This document shows positions 12,130 through 51,834 of a stretch of 64,000 bases of DNA, in pieces. This DNA is from Ancistrus triradiatus. Lineage: Eukaryota; Chordata; Actinopteri; Siluriformes; Loricariidae. Within the stretch, counting starts at the first letter, position 1, and each line of letters starts with the position of its first letter. A program made the translations under genes and the position numbers. Below the pieces are notes generated by a model. That model was not told the DNA's origin. It saw only the letters and a list, made by a program, of their open reading frames with translations, and ran no database searches. The stretch lies in contig JAJAGP010001334.1 of the NCBI GenBank assembly GCA_025084515.1, positions 124,001-188,000 on the forward strand, in the 5' to 3' direction.

Positions 12130-12410
12130 TAAAAATGGAGTAATAAATAAATGATTTACAAAGAAGGACAGAAATAACTAAATGGACCGTGCCGTGTGCT
12201 CTGGACCAAGATAAAGTAGCATCCAGACTGTTAATGAGGAACAAGTCCACAGCCAGGCCTGGCAGGGTAATTGGGATGGGGTCGGGTCAGTGCCTTGGAG
12301 GTTAAAGTGGTCTTTCCACTTCTGTTGCTTGCAGCATATGCAGAAACGTCCCTGAGGTTTTTAGAGCAAACTTAAGCTGCCTTCAGCCGCCATTTTATCG
12401 GGAAAAAGTT
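12130..12410 (+). mobile_element. DNA transposon remnant (copy of the 27690 element)
   Basis: The stretch around 12195-12400 (GCATCCAGACTGTTAATGAG, GTCGGGTCAGTGCCTTGGAG, TAAGCTGCCTTCAGCCGCCA) matches the sequence at 27725-27895 over about 200 bp with small differences. In the better copy this region continues into a Tc1/mariner-type transposase segment. No frame is open here. Confidence 0.6.
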
Positions 12411-13466
12411 TAGGACTGAAATATATAACATCTTTCTTTGAGGACCATTTTAAGCATTTCATCTTTTTCTCCACATTGGTGATAACTGAGATCCTCTGAC
12501 CATCTTTACTCCTCAAAGACTCTGGCTTTCCTGGATGCTGCCTTTGTAACCATCATGGCTATCATCACCTGGTTTGAAATCACAATCATTATTTAGTTTT
12601 TTTATGTCATTACTAGCCCTAAACTGCCCTGTCCTAACTTTTTTAGAATGTTTATTAAAAAAAAAAACCAATGAAATATCTTGGGTTTCATTTTGTCTGG
12701 AATGAAGAAGGTTCATGTTGTTGTTGTTGTTTTGTTTGTTTTTTTTGCATTTCCATAAGCATCCCAACCTTTTTCAGATTTGGGATTGGTCCAAAACAAT
12801 GACCCAGGAACAACCCCTATCAGAAGTCTCTAACGCTTAACGGGAACCTGTGGCCCTTTACTAATAAAACATTTAATGGGAAGAAAAAAGCTTATAACTA
12901 AGAATGATTACTTTCCTTTGAAAAGTTTCTTCTCCTTTCCTCCCTTTTTTTTTAAATGGGTACCTCAGTTTCTTAGAATTTGTGGAATGGGTTTCGATAC
13001 CAACCCTAGAAAAACACAAAGATACTTTTTATTATTTATTAAACATTGCTTTATTTCTTCTACAGTATCTGATACATAAATCACAATCGATATCAATCAA
13101 TAAGGTTTGGTAAACTAATCACGAAAAATTAAAACAGAAACAGTAAACAGTCGTTTGTAACAGTCATCACGTATAACAAAAATCGGGCTGTGTCCCCAAC
13201 ACGCTACACTTCTTTCCGGCAAGATATTTCATTATTTGGTTTAAGAAATCCTAATACAAGGACATAACTAGGCGTAGCGAACTCATTCTAATCACCAAAA
13301 ATCACCCGCAAGCAGCTATGTCCAAACGAAAAGCCTTTTTTAATTAAGCTACGTAATCTATAGCTCAGTTCACATTTATTACTGTTTCACTTCGTGATTT
13401 ATACAAATCAGCCAATCACGAAGGCAGCTTTAAAGCGACCTAGTACCAAAAGCACTTTCATAGGTT
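12411..13466. other. slc6a3 3' flank, no gene recognised
   Basis: The sequence between the transposon remnant and the likely slc6a3 poly(A) signal shows no exon. A short end of the foldback family is recognisable near 12748-12792. Part of this stretch may be 3' UTR if a more distal poly(A) site is used; further TTTATT words lie at 13375 and beyond. Confidence 0.4.
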
Positions 13467-13472
13467 TTTATT
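13467..13472 (-). terminator. slc6a3: Candidate slc6a3 poly(A) signal
   Basis: AATAAA on the minus strand, about 230 nt past the slc6a3 stop codon, within a T/A-rich 3' UTR. Use of this site is inferred from position only. Confidence 0.4.
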
Positions 13473-13703
13473 TCTTAATAAGGATTTTTTTACCACGTAC
13501 ACAATCTAAATCGTGCGTTAGCGTTTGAGAAAACACCTTGAACAGCTGAACATTTTTTTCTGACAGAATCGCAACCATGTTGAAACCACGTCACAGCCCA
13601 CGCCGTGTTACGCAAAGAAGGGACGAACATACGGCTTGTTTTGGCACACGGCGCCCCCCTACAGCCGCTGGAGGAATTTTGCTTGTTTGTTTTTAATCCG
13701 CGT

Positions 13704-40181
<26,478 letters not shown>

Positions 40182-40190
40182 CGGGCTACA

Positions 40191-42060
40191 CTGGGGGGGA
40201 ACACAGAGGGACGCAGGGAGGAGGAGGGAGGGGCGAGAGCCGCCATGTCGAGGTTTAAACATGTACCAAAACATACATAAATAAATAAATTACTACAAAA
40301 CAGACGAGCTGCCATGTTTGTTCATAAAACCGAGACTGAGACGTACGGGAAAAGCAACAAGTGATCTTCATCACTATCATGAATGAAAAGAAAACATTAA
40401 ATAAAAAAAATAAATGTTTAAATAACATAAAAACGGATTAATCTGAACATCAATAATTAAAACTGTTTTAAATTATTTGAAATATTAAGTATTTATCTAA
40501 ATAATATATAAATAAATAAACAAATAAATAAATGAATGAATGAATGAATGATCATATTTAAAAATCAATTCATAAATTTGATGACATTGCAGTTGCTAGA
40601 ATGTTAGCAAAAGTAAAAACAAATAAATAAATAACCTATAACATTAAATATTAAATATTTGAATATTTGACAGTTTAATTTGCTAGAAAAGCAAATAAAT
40701 AATAAAATAAAAAATATTTATTTAAGGTATCATCAATTGGTAGTAAATAAATAAATACATTTATGAAGTAAATAAAAAATCTGTTATATTAAATATTTAA
40801 CACATTTGTTTGACAGTTTCACTTGCTAGCATGTAAGTCAATAAATAATGACATCAAAAATAAATAAACTGATTTACACATATTTAATAAACATTCTTAT
40901 ATTTAAAACATCACTTAATAACAAATAAATAAATAATTAAATAAATAAATAAATAAATATTAGTTGAATAAGATTTATACTTCACTTGCTTGGGATGATG
41001 TTAAAATAAATAAAACTTAAATAAATAAATAAATGCATAAATAAATATTTAATACATCTGTTTGAAAGTTTCACTTGCTAGTATGTAAGCAAATAAATAA
41101 CAAAATGTAAAAAAATAAATAAACTAATTTACACTTATTTAATAAACTTACTTGTTCAATATTTAAGGTATCATCCCTTGGTAATAAATAAACAAATAAA
41201 TAAATAAATAAATAAATAAACGATGATACATTGAAGACTATTTCAAATTATAATGAATATGTATGAATAAGTAGATAAATAAATAGCCTCTTTTGGATAT
41301 TGTTAATACAATTTTTTATATGTATTAAATTAAAAAATAAAACAAAAATCCTAATAAATAAGGAATCATATCTCACTTGGTTGGCTGATGTTATATTTGC
41401 AAAAATAAATAAATAAGCATAAACTAAATCATGAATATCATATTAAAATATTATTATAGTAAAATACATTTCTTTTACATTATATACTACTATTTTTTGT
41501 AAATTTAAGACAATTCTGCATTCTAATATACAACAATATCATTATTTGATAATAAATAAATAAATAAATACTATACAATTAATGTTTATACCTGACTTGG
41601 TGGAGACGATGTTAAAGCTATTAAAGACAGACAAATAAACAATATACAGATAAATAAATAGTCTAATTTACATATATTTAATAAAAATAAATATATTAAT
41701 AAATAAATAGCCATTTGTCATTTGTTTGGTGACATTACATTTGTTAAAAACAATAAATAAATCAATAATAAATACAATATTATTATTTTGAAATACATTT
41801 TCATATATTCAAGACAATTTACCATTCTAGCATATAATAACATTAATGTTGTTTTAATATAATATATATCATATGTAGTAAGATAAAGTAAATAAATAAG
41901 TAATAAGTAAATAAGTAAATAAGTAAATAATAAAGTAAATAATAAATAAATAAATAAACTAATCCATGATGATGAATACTCCATAAAGACATGAATTTGC
42001 TTATATTTAAGACATTTACACTTGATAATCTTGAAATAAATCAATGAATAAATATCTAAA
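40191..42060. repeat. AAAT-rich low-complexity sequence upstream of slc6a3
   Basis: Dominated by AAATAAATAAAT runs with a TGAATGAATGAATGAATG run near 40530. A segment recurs with modification near 40610, 40800, 41050 and 41360 (TTTCACTTGCTAGCATGTAA-type words), so part is a degenerate long-period tandem repeat. Confidence 0.75.
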
Positions 42061-43075
42061 TCAACTACAATCCCAGTTATAAATATACTATCTTGGTTCT
42101 TTCATTTCTATTTCGTTTCCACCAATTAGATTTCATTTTATATGCAACAAATAAACAATGAAAAAAGGGTATTTTTAGTTAAATAAATAACTAACTAGAA
42201 AGAAACACACATAAAAAAACCCCTTTCAACCAAATCCTTGGAACAAGAAGAAAAAACTGTCAGTCATTGTGGCTTGTAACAGGCCGTAGTTTAATGGTAA
42301 GTTATTTATATTTAGATATTTGTTCATCATGAAATTGGGACACCAAAAAAACCCCATAAAAATGAATTGCATTAAATATCGGATCAAATAAATAATCAGC
42401 AATAAAGTGTAATATAAATAATATTTCTGCAGCTATTATCTAACATACAAAAAAACTGATGTTAAATATACATTTTTATAACAAAAAGCTAGAATTAATA
42501 AAAAGTGTGTTCAGAAATAATAGATGTTCAACTCTAAAAAATAATAGGAGGTTGCAATTTTATGGCTCAATAACTAAATTAGCATTAAAAAAAAAGAAAG
42601 GGAAAATTTATAAGTTGATTATTTCCTTATTGTATTTGATATATTTTATGTAAATATGTGCATGAAAATGCATTGAATTGTAAAACATTTAAAGGTGATA
42701 AAAAGAATGCATTTATTTGTTTATAATTTAAGCTTGGTTTACAAAAAGAAATATATTTTTACCTTAAGGAAACAAGACCTACTTCTTCTAATAATATTGT
42801 CAACTCATTGGCAGAAAAAAAATCTTCCCAATAATAAATGACTTAAATTGTCTGAATAATTCATAAACTTGCCTACCTTTAGAGCTCCATCTTTTGATTT
42901 CTGAGAGACGAATCAAATCAAACATGAGCTCCTTACCTTTACGAGTTCTAATGAAATTTCTTCTGAGCGTTTTGGAAATGTACAGAATGAGGAATCAGTT
43001 CTCCAGGGTCAGAAATCTAACAAAGCCCATTTCTGTATCAGAGGAAGAGGATGAGATGTGGACCGGAGGAAGATG
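42061..43075. other. AT-rich intergenic or first-intron sequence
   Basis: No exon, RNA gene or repeat family was recognised. Confidence 0.4.
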
Positions 43076-44150
43076 TTGGAAAACTGGAGTGGTCCAGCAC
43101 AGAGAGTGAGGGGCCACCAGAAATATGAGAGCCATCCCTCAATCCCCTCCCCTATCTGTCCACGCCAGATCTCCTCCTCCTCCTCCTCCTCCTCCCACCT
43201 GGATCTCTCTCAGAGGAATGACATAACGCAGGGCCAGGGGGTGCAGAGCAGACACCAGACCATCACTCACAGAGGCTCGGTGATCATTTATCCTGCTGAA
43301 AAATGCCAGTTGAAGCCCTGCCATGAGAGATAACACATGTGGTCGCTGATCTGTTAGCGTCCCTTGTATCACTACTAGAGGTGACCTGCTGGAGTAGTCG
43401 ATGGCTCCCCAGATCATCATACCAGTCGGGGCAGGGTGTCGCTCCACAGCAAAGACAGGATTGAAGCGTCACCACGAGGCCTCCATACTCAAACCCGACC
43501 CTCATCAGATCCCAAACAGAACCTGGATTCATCACTAAAGACCAACTAACAGTTCCAGTCTGGATCAGTTCAGTTTCTCGTTCATGACATCACTGCAGAC
43601 GAAGGCGCCGGTAGCTGGCTGCCAATGGCAGGACACATAATGAGCACCGTGACAACAAATTTCCTTCTGCTAAACCCCTGGAAATGGTCCGGGCAGAGAC
43701 CGGGGTGTGTAGTGAAGGCGCCCCCTGTGTCTGGATGGTGAATAACCAAACTGTAGGAGCTGCTCGGGCTTGTCGGCGGATCAAACGATCCTCTGTACTG
43801 GGGGTCTGTCTGGGCCGTCCGGAGCCTGTTCACCGTGTGTGGGTGCCCCCATAAAACCAGTGCTCCCAACACCTCCTAACAGCTAGGTCAGAATGACCCA
43901 GACAGGAACGACTGTCCTGTTTCTCTCAGTCCAATGACGAATCCCCTCTCTAAGTCTGTCCACTGGATAAAATCAAGAGGTACACTACCCAAAAGTAGCC
44001 CCTGAGAGCCTTTTTATAGGGCAGTGCTATAGGGGAAGCACTCCTGTGGTAAGACCCAGACCACACCTGTAACCATTTAGATATTTGCCCGAGACGGAGT
44101 ATATATATACACAGTATACTCTGTCTCGGACAAATATCTAAATGATTATA
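43076..44150 (-). mobile_element. Tc1-like transposon, family 3, decayed copy
   Basis: On the minus strand, 43139-43447 reads MMIWGAIDYSSRSPLVVIQG and TLTDQRP, the Tc1-like segment between the first and second Asp. The outer part (GGTACACTACCCAAAAGTAG, GAGAGCCTTTTTATAGGGCA, GACCACACCTGTAACCAT) matches the other family-3 copies. No intact frame remains. The outer end contains a 30-bp inverted repeat (44074-44144). Confidence 0.8.
44074..44144. repeat. Imperfect 30-bp inverted repeat at a transposon end
   Basis: Arms 44074-44103 and 44115-44144 are reverse complements with two mismatches (TTAGATATTTGCCCGAGACG against its near complement), with an 11-nt loop. Confidence 0.85.
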
Positions 44151-44394
44151 TAAATTGTCTATTATTGTGTATTATATATACAGTATTGTCTTATCATTTA
44201 TATTTTCATATTCTCTATTTTTTATGCTCCTCATAATATTGTATTATCTTTAATATATTACAGTCTATATATTATATTTAATGTTCTCTATTATATTTTC
44301 TTTAAATATGTTCTGTTTTTTAATGTTCGTTTTTAGTTTCTATTATTACTACAAACATTACTTAGGCAACTTGGCTAAATTCTTCCACATGATA

Positions 44395-44580
44395 TCTAGG
44401 TTGGGTTACTTTGAGTCTTGGTCCTCCGAAGATTTCTTCCTTATAACTTTTAGGGAGTTTTTCCTTGCCACTGTCGCCCTAGACTTGTTCAGTTGGGACT
44501 TTGGGTCTGGATATTTATAAAGCTGCTCTGAGACAATGCTCTGTTGTAAAAAGCACTATAGAAATAAATCTGTTTGGTTA
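44395..44580 (-). repeat. Teleost interspersed repeat, minus-strand copy
   Basis: GAGTCTTGGTCCTCCGAAGA, TTTCCTTGCCACTGTCGCCC and ACTATAGAAATAAATCTG are the reverse complement of the 16050 repeat. Confidence 0.78.
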
Positions 44581-46475
44581 CACACCAAACATTGGGTATA
44601 TCTGATTTTGGAAAAAAGACAGGAACATGCAGTCTAGTTCCGAGTATGAGAAGACTGATAGAGGAGAGGCAGACTGAAAATACAGGAGCTGCTTCATGAG
44701 GCGCAGAAGCGATGCTGATTGGTCAGGGAGCTTTTGGTCGCCGGCCAAAGTTTGTAGAAATCGAACAGGATGGGAAAAATAACGTTGTGTTTTCACCGTC
44801 CGTAAAATCGGATTTGATGTCATTCTACACAAGCCTGAGTTCATTTATTGTCCCAAAACTTTACCACACAGCCTCGTCATCCATGTCGTCCGGTCCTGCG
44901 TGGCTGGAGAAACTATAATGGAGCACCTCAGAGGTGATGAACTTTCATTTTTATGAATAATATTGGACTGATACCACTGCCCTAAAATCTGTAATACAAC
45001 CGGCTCTTACCAGTTTTCCGTCTCGTACCCAAGCGATGCAGCGTCTGCTTCGAAACATTAACTCCACAAGTGTATGCTTCTTAGTTTAAAGCGATTTAAA
45101 AGTGATTAAGTAAAAGCAGTGACGGTTCAGTCTGGCCGACTGCAGACGCATCAGGCATGAAGTGTGTCATTAAAATCTCATCCGGATATAAGAGGCAGGA
45201 ACTTTCTAAGCCAGTGACTGTGTTCAGGATTTATGAATTAGAGGCTCATATCGAGGCTAAAGACCGGGCTGTGGTTGGATTATACTGGTAAGGAGAGCGT
45301 GCTTCCTCTCCCTCAAACACAGTCAGTTGTTTCTCTACGAGACACCTGGCCCTACTTGAAGGCACCCCTGGGATTCGAACCTATTCTATTCTATTGAATC
45401 CCATATATGATTTAGAAGCACATGCCTTCATTCGTGTTCCTTTTTTAAAACCCAATCTTAGTCATTTCGTATGTGGTTTCTGCACCTCCCTGAGCCTCTA
45501 AGGGAAGGGTTAGGTGCTGTCATACATCAGCTTGTTGTTTCTCCTCTCCATCCATGGTCATTTCACACGGCTGCTTCGTGGCGGGTCCGTGTGAAGCGTC
45601 GCCTGAGGCTACCAATTAATCATCGGAGGCAGATTTGAGCATCTGTTGCTTTGAGGAACGAACCTACAGAATGTCAGATTAAACAGAATCGGTGCCAACG
45701 CGCTACGGACCGAGTGCCCGGATGAGGCCAGTCACTTCTGCAGAGTGAGGCGTGACTGAATAACTTACTCGCTGCACCTCCTGCATTTCAGGGCCTGAAA
45801 CTTTTTCCAAAAAAGAAGTTGGGACGTTGAAGCATTTACCCCTGTTCCTTCTCACCGCACTTAGAGACGTTTTGGTACAGATGATACCCAATGATTTCTT
45901 CCAGCAAACAGTACGGACAGGTCAGGACTGCTTTCATGAATGTCTATTCATAGCTTTAACATTTTAATTCAGATATTTATAGTTATTTAATGATTCACAT
46001 AAATGTTAATTAATAGTTACTCTATATTCATAATATTAATTCATGTATATGCAAACAGTTTTCTGGTTTGATTAAATAAAACTGATATCATTAAAGGTTA
46101 GTGTCATTACTGTAATGGTATTATTGGGGTATTTTAACCCCACTTTACTCAGAAATATATCATACAGACCAGCAGGTGTCGCTGATAACCACCAACCACC
46201 AACCGGTGCCAGCATACGACGGAGTCTTGACATCGAAAAGTGATGAACAAGGCACCAGTCCAGTCCAGGGCAGACAAGGGCAACATCTTCCCATCTGGCC
46301 TCCCCTCCTTCAGCCATGGAGGATATGCACATGCACCCTCACAGGGGCACTGGGAACCTCATGTCTTTGGAATGCGAGAGTAAACTGGAGTACCCCCTGA
46401 ACAAAAAAAAATCCATACGGACACAGAGCCATGGACCGTTTGGGCAACTTTCGTTTGGCTATTCACAACACCTTA

Positions 46476-46548
<73 letters not shown>

Positions 46549-47925
46549 TCACACAAACACAGAACCATCTATAAAAAGGCACAAACACATTCTGTCCACT
46601 AGAGGGAGACAAATTACGTAGGTTCCTTAAACAGAGTACTGGATTTATTATTTTTTTCCTGCCAACAGGACAGTAGATACCAGTTCCAAGTTATGGAATT
46701 TTAATAATAATTCAGCAAACTGATATCCACAATTTCTGGCTGTCTTGAGATGCATTTAAATTTAATCCTAACATAATGTATGTACGTATGTAATTGTGTA
46801 TATACGGCGTTCCGCTTAATGGCCGCCATTGCTTGTAACTTAAAAATTAAACACCGAATCTAACAACACACATACTTAACGATTTATAATGAATACTGGT
46901 CAAGCTCAGGTAACTTAATTTAATTTTCACATGCTTTCTCCTGTTCCTGTTTCTCTTTATAGGAGTTCTGAGCACGGAATTAGCAAGTCCATAAAATATA
47001 AGCACATGGCGCCCGTACTAACAGCACTAGGACACTCGGTACGGTTTACGTGGGACGATGTGCCAAAATTGTGTATCTTTACAATAAATAAATAACGTCT
47101 AATAATAATTCCGGTAACAGGATAGTAAGTTGAGCTGGACCTTCTCAGTCATAGTTACAATATCAACACATTTACAGGATGATATGAGGGTTACTTACGT
47201 TTGACTTTCCCTAATATTCAGGAGATCCAGCTTCCTATTGATCATGTGAGACCTTTGTTTAATCAGGTTTGTTTCCTAATTTCTGTTAGGGTAACAGGAC
47301 TGAGTGAAAACTAACGTGACAAATGCATTGTAAAGTAATATGTGACGGATTTCTTATGAAAAAATAAGGTGTAGATGGAATGTGCAGTGATTGGAATCAT
47401 ATTTCATTATAAAGTGTAACGTTAGAGACCAGGGACGGCTAACAAGTAGGACTTTTCCATATTCTAGGTAATTTTTATTCATGTTTTAAATCTTTATTTC
47501 GGAGGACAGTTAATAATAAAATGCTTTTCAAGCCTGTTGTCTGTGATTGTCTCCACTGTGATCCAACCTAAACTTTCTTCAGTCTAACATTTCTTTTCTT
47601 TTTTCACTTTCTGCTCAAAACTGTTTAAGAAAGAGCTCAGACAGGCTGGATATTTTTAGTTACACTGCAGCTCTGCTCGAACAGATCCTGTCGTTCTGTT
47701 ATGGTCTCTCGACAAACCCAGCTTTTTTGAGGTCCTAACAATCATAAATTACAACAGGGAATAAAAATGTCTAAACCCCGGATGTTGCAGCGTAAAAACA
47801 GAGGGCCAAATTCGGCAGGTTTAGCAGGTCATACCTCACTGTTTCGTTTGCCTATTTTTGATTTATTTTCTTATAATATTGAATACTGATTTACTGCATT
47901 AGCTACGTTATGCTCTGTGTCTTGA
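44581..47925. other. Intergenic, possible slc6a3 upstream region
   Basis: About 3.3 kb with little repeat. The region may hold the slc6a3 promoter and its non-coding first exon, but I cannot point to either. Within it: a foldback-family fragment at 45785-45835, a SINE-like piece around 46365-46430 and an AAT/ATT trinucleotide run with a central inversion at 46478-46547. Confidence 0.4.
46478..46547. repeat. (AAT)n/(ATT)n trinucleotide tract with inversions
   Basis: AATAATAAT changes to ATTATTATT and back to AATAATAAT, so the tract can fold on itself. Confidence 0.9.
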
Positions 47926-48060
47926 TGCATGCTCAATAATCCAGGTAAGAAAATCCCAGAAGTTGAATCTGTTCATCTGGACATAGATTTTGTCGGAGAA
48001 ACGTTTCGTCACTCATCTAATTGACTTCTTCAGTCTCAGCAGTTGGAAAACTTCCCCAAT

Positions 48061-48142
48061 CTTACATACAGCTCCTTTGCATAACGACTGGTACCAGCAC
48101 CATTGCATAACAATGGGACCGGTGATCAGTGTAATATGCAGA
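48061..48142 (+). repeat. Inverted repeat flanking the Penelope-like element, left
   Basis: Matches the reverse complement of 49626-49708 with few mismatches, for example TTTGCATAACGACTGGTACC and CAATGGGACCGGTGATCAGT. Confidence 0.9.
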
Positions 48143-49625
48143 TGGTTTACCTAAGACACAAACAGGATGTGTCATTGCGGCCCATTGTGTGTATGATCAA
48201 CTCAGTGACCTACAACATCGCCAAATTTCTGGCATCGATCCTGAACCCGTTGGTAGGCAGCACGGATCATCACATCCAGAACACCATGGATTTCGTGGAT
48301 AAGGTGAGGGACGTCATTATGGAGACGGATGAAACAATGGTCTCGTTTGATGTCACATCTCTCTTCACGTGCGTTCCAGTTGCTGATTCAGATTAGGTAG
48401 TCCGAGTGAAACTACAGGATGACCCCACTCTCAGCAATAGGACCACCCTTAACTCGGACCAGGTGTGTTTGCTTCTGGAGCTGTGTCTTCAATGCATCCA
48501 TTACACATACAGAGAGCAGTACTATAGGCAGAAACATGGGTGCGCCATGGGCTCCCCAGTTTCACCTATCGTGGCCAACCTGTATGTGGAAGTAGTGGAA
48601 AAGAAGGCACTAGGATCCTATTCAGGAACACCACCCAGCCATTGGTTCAGATATGTGGATGACACCTGGGTTAAAATTAAATCTCAGGAAGTGCCACATT
48701 TCACCGACCACATCAACTCAGTGAACAAGCACATTAAGTTCACCAGGGAGGATGTGAAGAACGCCAGGTTAGCCTTCTTGGACTGTGAGGTTGTGATTGG
48801 AGATGGGGAGCGATTGAAAGTCGATGTTTACCGTAAGCCAACACATACGGATCAGTACTTTAAGGTTTGACTCTCATCATCCAACGGAGCACAAACTAGG
48901 AGTCATCAGGACACGTACCACCGAGCAGACAGCGTCCCCACTGACACAGCGGCCAAGGATGGAGAGAAAATCTCACATTAAGCAGGCCCTGGGCAAATGT
49001 GGTTATATCCGAACTGGGCCTTTGTCAAAGCTGGTAAGACGCCCAAACAGTGCTCCAGCAGACCGACGAGAGGAGAACAACAACAACCACTGTCTAAGCG
49101 TAAACCAGTGGTGATTCCATATGTGGCAGGAACATCTGAACAATTGAGACGCATCTTTGCCAAACACCGCGTCTCAGTGGCTTTCAAACCCCAAAACACG
49201 CTACGCTAGAAACTGGTCCACCCCAAGGATCGGGTCCCCCAGCACAAACAGAGTAATGTAGTGTACGCTGTTAAGTGCCAGGAGGATTGCCAGGAATTGT
49301 ACATAGGGGAAACCAAACAGCCACTGGCAAAACGGATGGCACAACATAGGAGAGCTACCTCATCAGGTCAGGACTCTGTGGTTACACCCACCTACAGGTC
49401 AGTGGACACTCTTTCAAGGATGAAGACGTGCAGATCCTTGATAGGGAGGAACGATGGTTTGAACGTGGGGTAAAAGAAGCCATTTTTGTAAAAAGGGAAC
49501 GTCCATCCCTGAACCGAGGAGGGGGCCTCAGAGTACACCTCTCACCATCTTACAATGGAGCCATCGCAGCCCTTCCCCAATCCTGTGTGAATGGCACATG
49601 TGGCCATTGTCGTTAATGGCTGTCA

Positions 49626-49708
49626 ATCTGCATATTAAACTGATCACCGGTCCCATTGTTATGCCATGGTGCTGGTACCAGTCGTTATGCAAAGGTTCTG
49701 TATATAAG
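49626..49708 (-). repeat. Inverted repeat flanking the Penelope-like element, right
   Basis: Contains ACTGATCACCGGTCCCATTG and GGTACCAGTCGTTATGCAAA, the complement of the left copy. Confidence 0.9.
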
Positions 49709-49710
49709 AT

Positions 49711-51409
49711 TTGTCCGTGTTGTGCAAGGACACTTTTAGGACATGAAAAGGAAAACTTTGGACTCTGCTTACCACTACATAAACCTGGAAGTACCGAGCG
49801 CCGGTCATGTGACCGCTAGTAGCTGCACAATTTTTGGATTTACCTACTCAAAGCTTTAAAATGGTTATAAGGTGATGCTGCATTACCTGTTCTGTAAATT
49901 AGAGTTTCTACAACTGGACTCATTCCCTCTTGGTTGTGTGCAGCCAGCGAGGTGTTTATTTATGCTTATATTCCATCGTGCGTTTGTATAGAGTTTTCTT
50001 GAGAAAATACCCTTACTATTTACATTACACTAACATTAGAACCACTTCAACTAATTCACAGAATGAAATGCAAAGTTAAACCTGTACCTGTATTCCATAA
50101 TACTACAGACGGCTGGCAAAAACCTACCCACAATTCCCTGAGAGTAAAGAGTCAGACAGCCTTCGTCGGTGCGTCCCTTTTCTTTATTAAGGGTCAGATT
50201 AACAAGTCAGTTCATGGCAGTCTTAGAAACAGCACGAGCCATCAGAGAGACGAAGGACGCCTCTCGTCTTCAGCTCACGGAAAGGAGAAAAGGACTTGAT
50301 TGGACGGCTCAGCCAAGCCAAACTGCTATTGGTGAGATCTTCACAATGTTTCAAACCGGCAGTGTTTGTGTTTCTCATACAGGAAAAACAAAAAAAATGG
50401 AAAAAAGTAAAAATAAAATAACAGAACGACCAACAGCTGAGTAAATATTACAGCCTTCTGACATCATACGTACTTGGAGTAGAACAAAGTGTTAGAAAAG
50501 ATTTTAATTTTAAAGTCGTCAGAATTTAACACTTTTCCCCCCCAACAAATGCGCGCTTTAGCAGAATATCCAAGGTTGTTCCCTTTAGAGGAGGGGGCCA
50601 AAACTTTTACAGATATTTGTATATACCTTCAGTGCTATCACAACAGTTCAGGTCTATGGTTTGGATCCTGATTTATACTTTACACACATTTATGGCGACA
50701 GTGTTCTAAGATTTCAGGACTATTCCTTTCCCAGCCTCTAGAGGGCGATTTTTATCGCCCATCTCCTTTTTGATCCATTTTGAAAGTCACATGACTTGGT
50801 TTCGATTATCCGTCACGGTCTAGAGTGTCACATTTTGTCCAGGAATTAAAGTAAAAATCTAAAGTGCACAAACAAGGCGAACACAAAAACAGCGCCATCT
50901 TCTTCCACTTTCTTTCCGCTAGCTATTTTCCGTCCCGTCATACCGCGCCGATCGGGGCACGTCGAGGACGGACGGGCATGACGGATTGTCTGTACATTCG
51001 CTCCATTAGGAGAAAGAAAACTAGAAATAAAAAAAGTCAGATTTCGATCATTTCAGCGAGGCAAAGAAAAACGTTTCTAACAATAACTTACAAATAAATC
51101 GTAATCATTGTCATTACTTAGGAATACAGCACGATCGCATCTGCATGGCAGTGGAACATCAAAACTCTCGTCTCCAAGGCATGTGCCAATCAGTTACGCC
51201 ATGTATCATGATGATTGTGGGCGTGTCCCAAATAAAACAAACAAAAAACCCCAAAACAAAAACCATGACTAATGCACGGTGTAGAAGTGAAACCACCAAA
51301 CAATAAACTAATAAACAAGAGTCAATCATCTGTAGACAGCTTCGTTACCGGAAATAAAAAAAATCTGATTGCTACAACGTATAAAATGAACACACAGCGT
51401 AACTCCCCC

Positions 51410-51410
<1 letters not shown>
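49711..51410. other. Intergenic, nothing recognised
   Basis: There is a CpG-containing GC-richer patch near 50930-51000 in an AT-rich context. It could be a regulatory island or an old exon of unknown origin, but no coding frame is convincing. Confidence 0.35.

Positions 51411-51454
<44 letters not shown>
51411..51454. repeat. (CA)n microsatellite
   Basis: About 22 CA units in intergenic sequence. Confidence 0.97.
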
Positions 51455-51456
<2 letters not shown>

Positions 51457-51834
51457 CATCATAGTCAACAGCTGCACTTATTCAAAAATAAGCACCAAAC
51501 ATTTCACTATGAAAATCTCCCACTACTTCATCAATCAGTTCCAGAAAAAAACAAAAACAAATGGAAAGATCTGGAAGGTTTGGGATTTAAACAGTACAGG
51601 TTTTGCAGGAATGAAAAGTTTTTGCTTTAAAAAAAAAAAAAAAAAAAAAGTTAACAATGTCAGTCAGATCACTTCTTAAATGTGCCCCAAGTAGTACATA
51701 AAAACAAACAAAAACCACTTAAAAGCAGTGAAAAAATGCTAAAGTTAGGTCAAGGTGGAGACCATCCCTGGGACTGGATGCCATTCCCTCACAGAGCCAG
51801 CAGGGGTCACTGCTGCCACTCCAGGGGGTCCCCC

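Larger units (their letters stand above)
47928..49710 (+). mobile_element. Penelope-like retroelement (RT + GIY-YIG), inactive
   Basis: 48103-48870 encodes a Penelope-type reverse transcriptase in two pieces: RHKQDVSLRPIVCMINSVTY, MVSFDVTSLFTCVPV, then HGCAMGSPVSPIVANLYVEV and WFRYVDDTW (catalytic Y-V-D-D). A stop (TAG) near 48394 and a frameshift near 48866 break the frame. 49261-49365 encodes VYAVKCQEDCQELYIGETKQ and LAKRMAQHRRA, the GIY-YIG endonuclease type that with this RT defines Penelope-like elements. The 5' side has GAAACGTTTCGTCACTCATC, a word common at fish Penelope ends. The coding part is flanked by ~82-bp inverted repeats (48061-48142 and 49626-49708). Confidence 0.92.

Noticed and set aside
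44712..44918. Short frame ending MSSGPAWLEKL, considered as a slc6a3 upstream exon
   Set aside because: It is on the plus strand, opposite to both genes, with no splice context or known homologue.
47960..48010. Possible hammerhead ribozyme at the Penelope-like element's 5' end (GAAAC...GTC core words)
   Set aside because: Hammerhead ribozymes are known in some Penelope-like elements, but I could not find a CUGANGA box at the right distance. A covariance-model search would decide.
50930..51000. GC-richer patch with several CpGs as the slc6a3 first exon or promoter
   Set aside because: It is 10 kb upstream of coding exon 1 and beyond the Penelope-like element, and nothing but base composition supports it.
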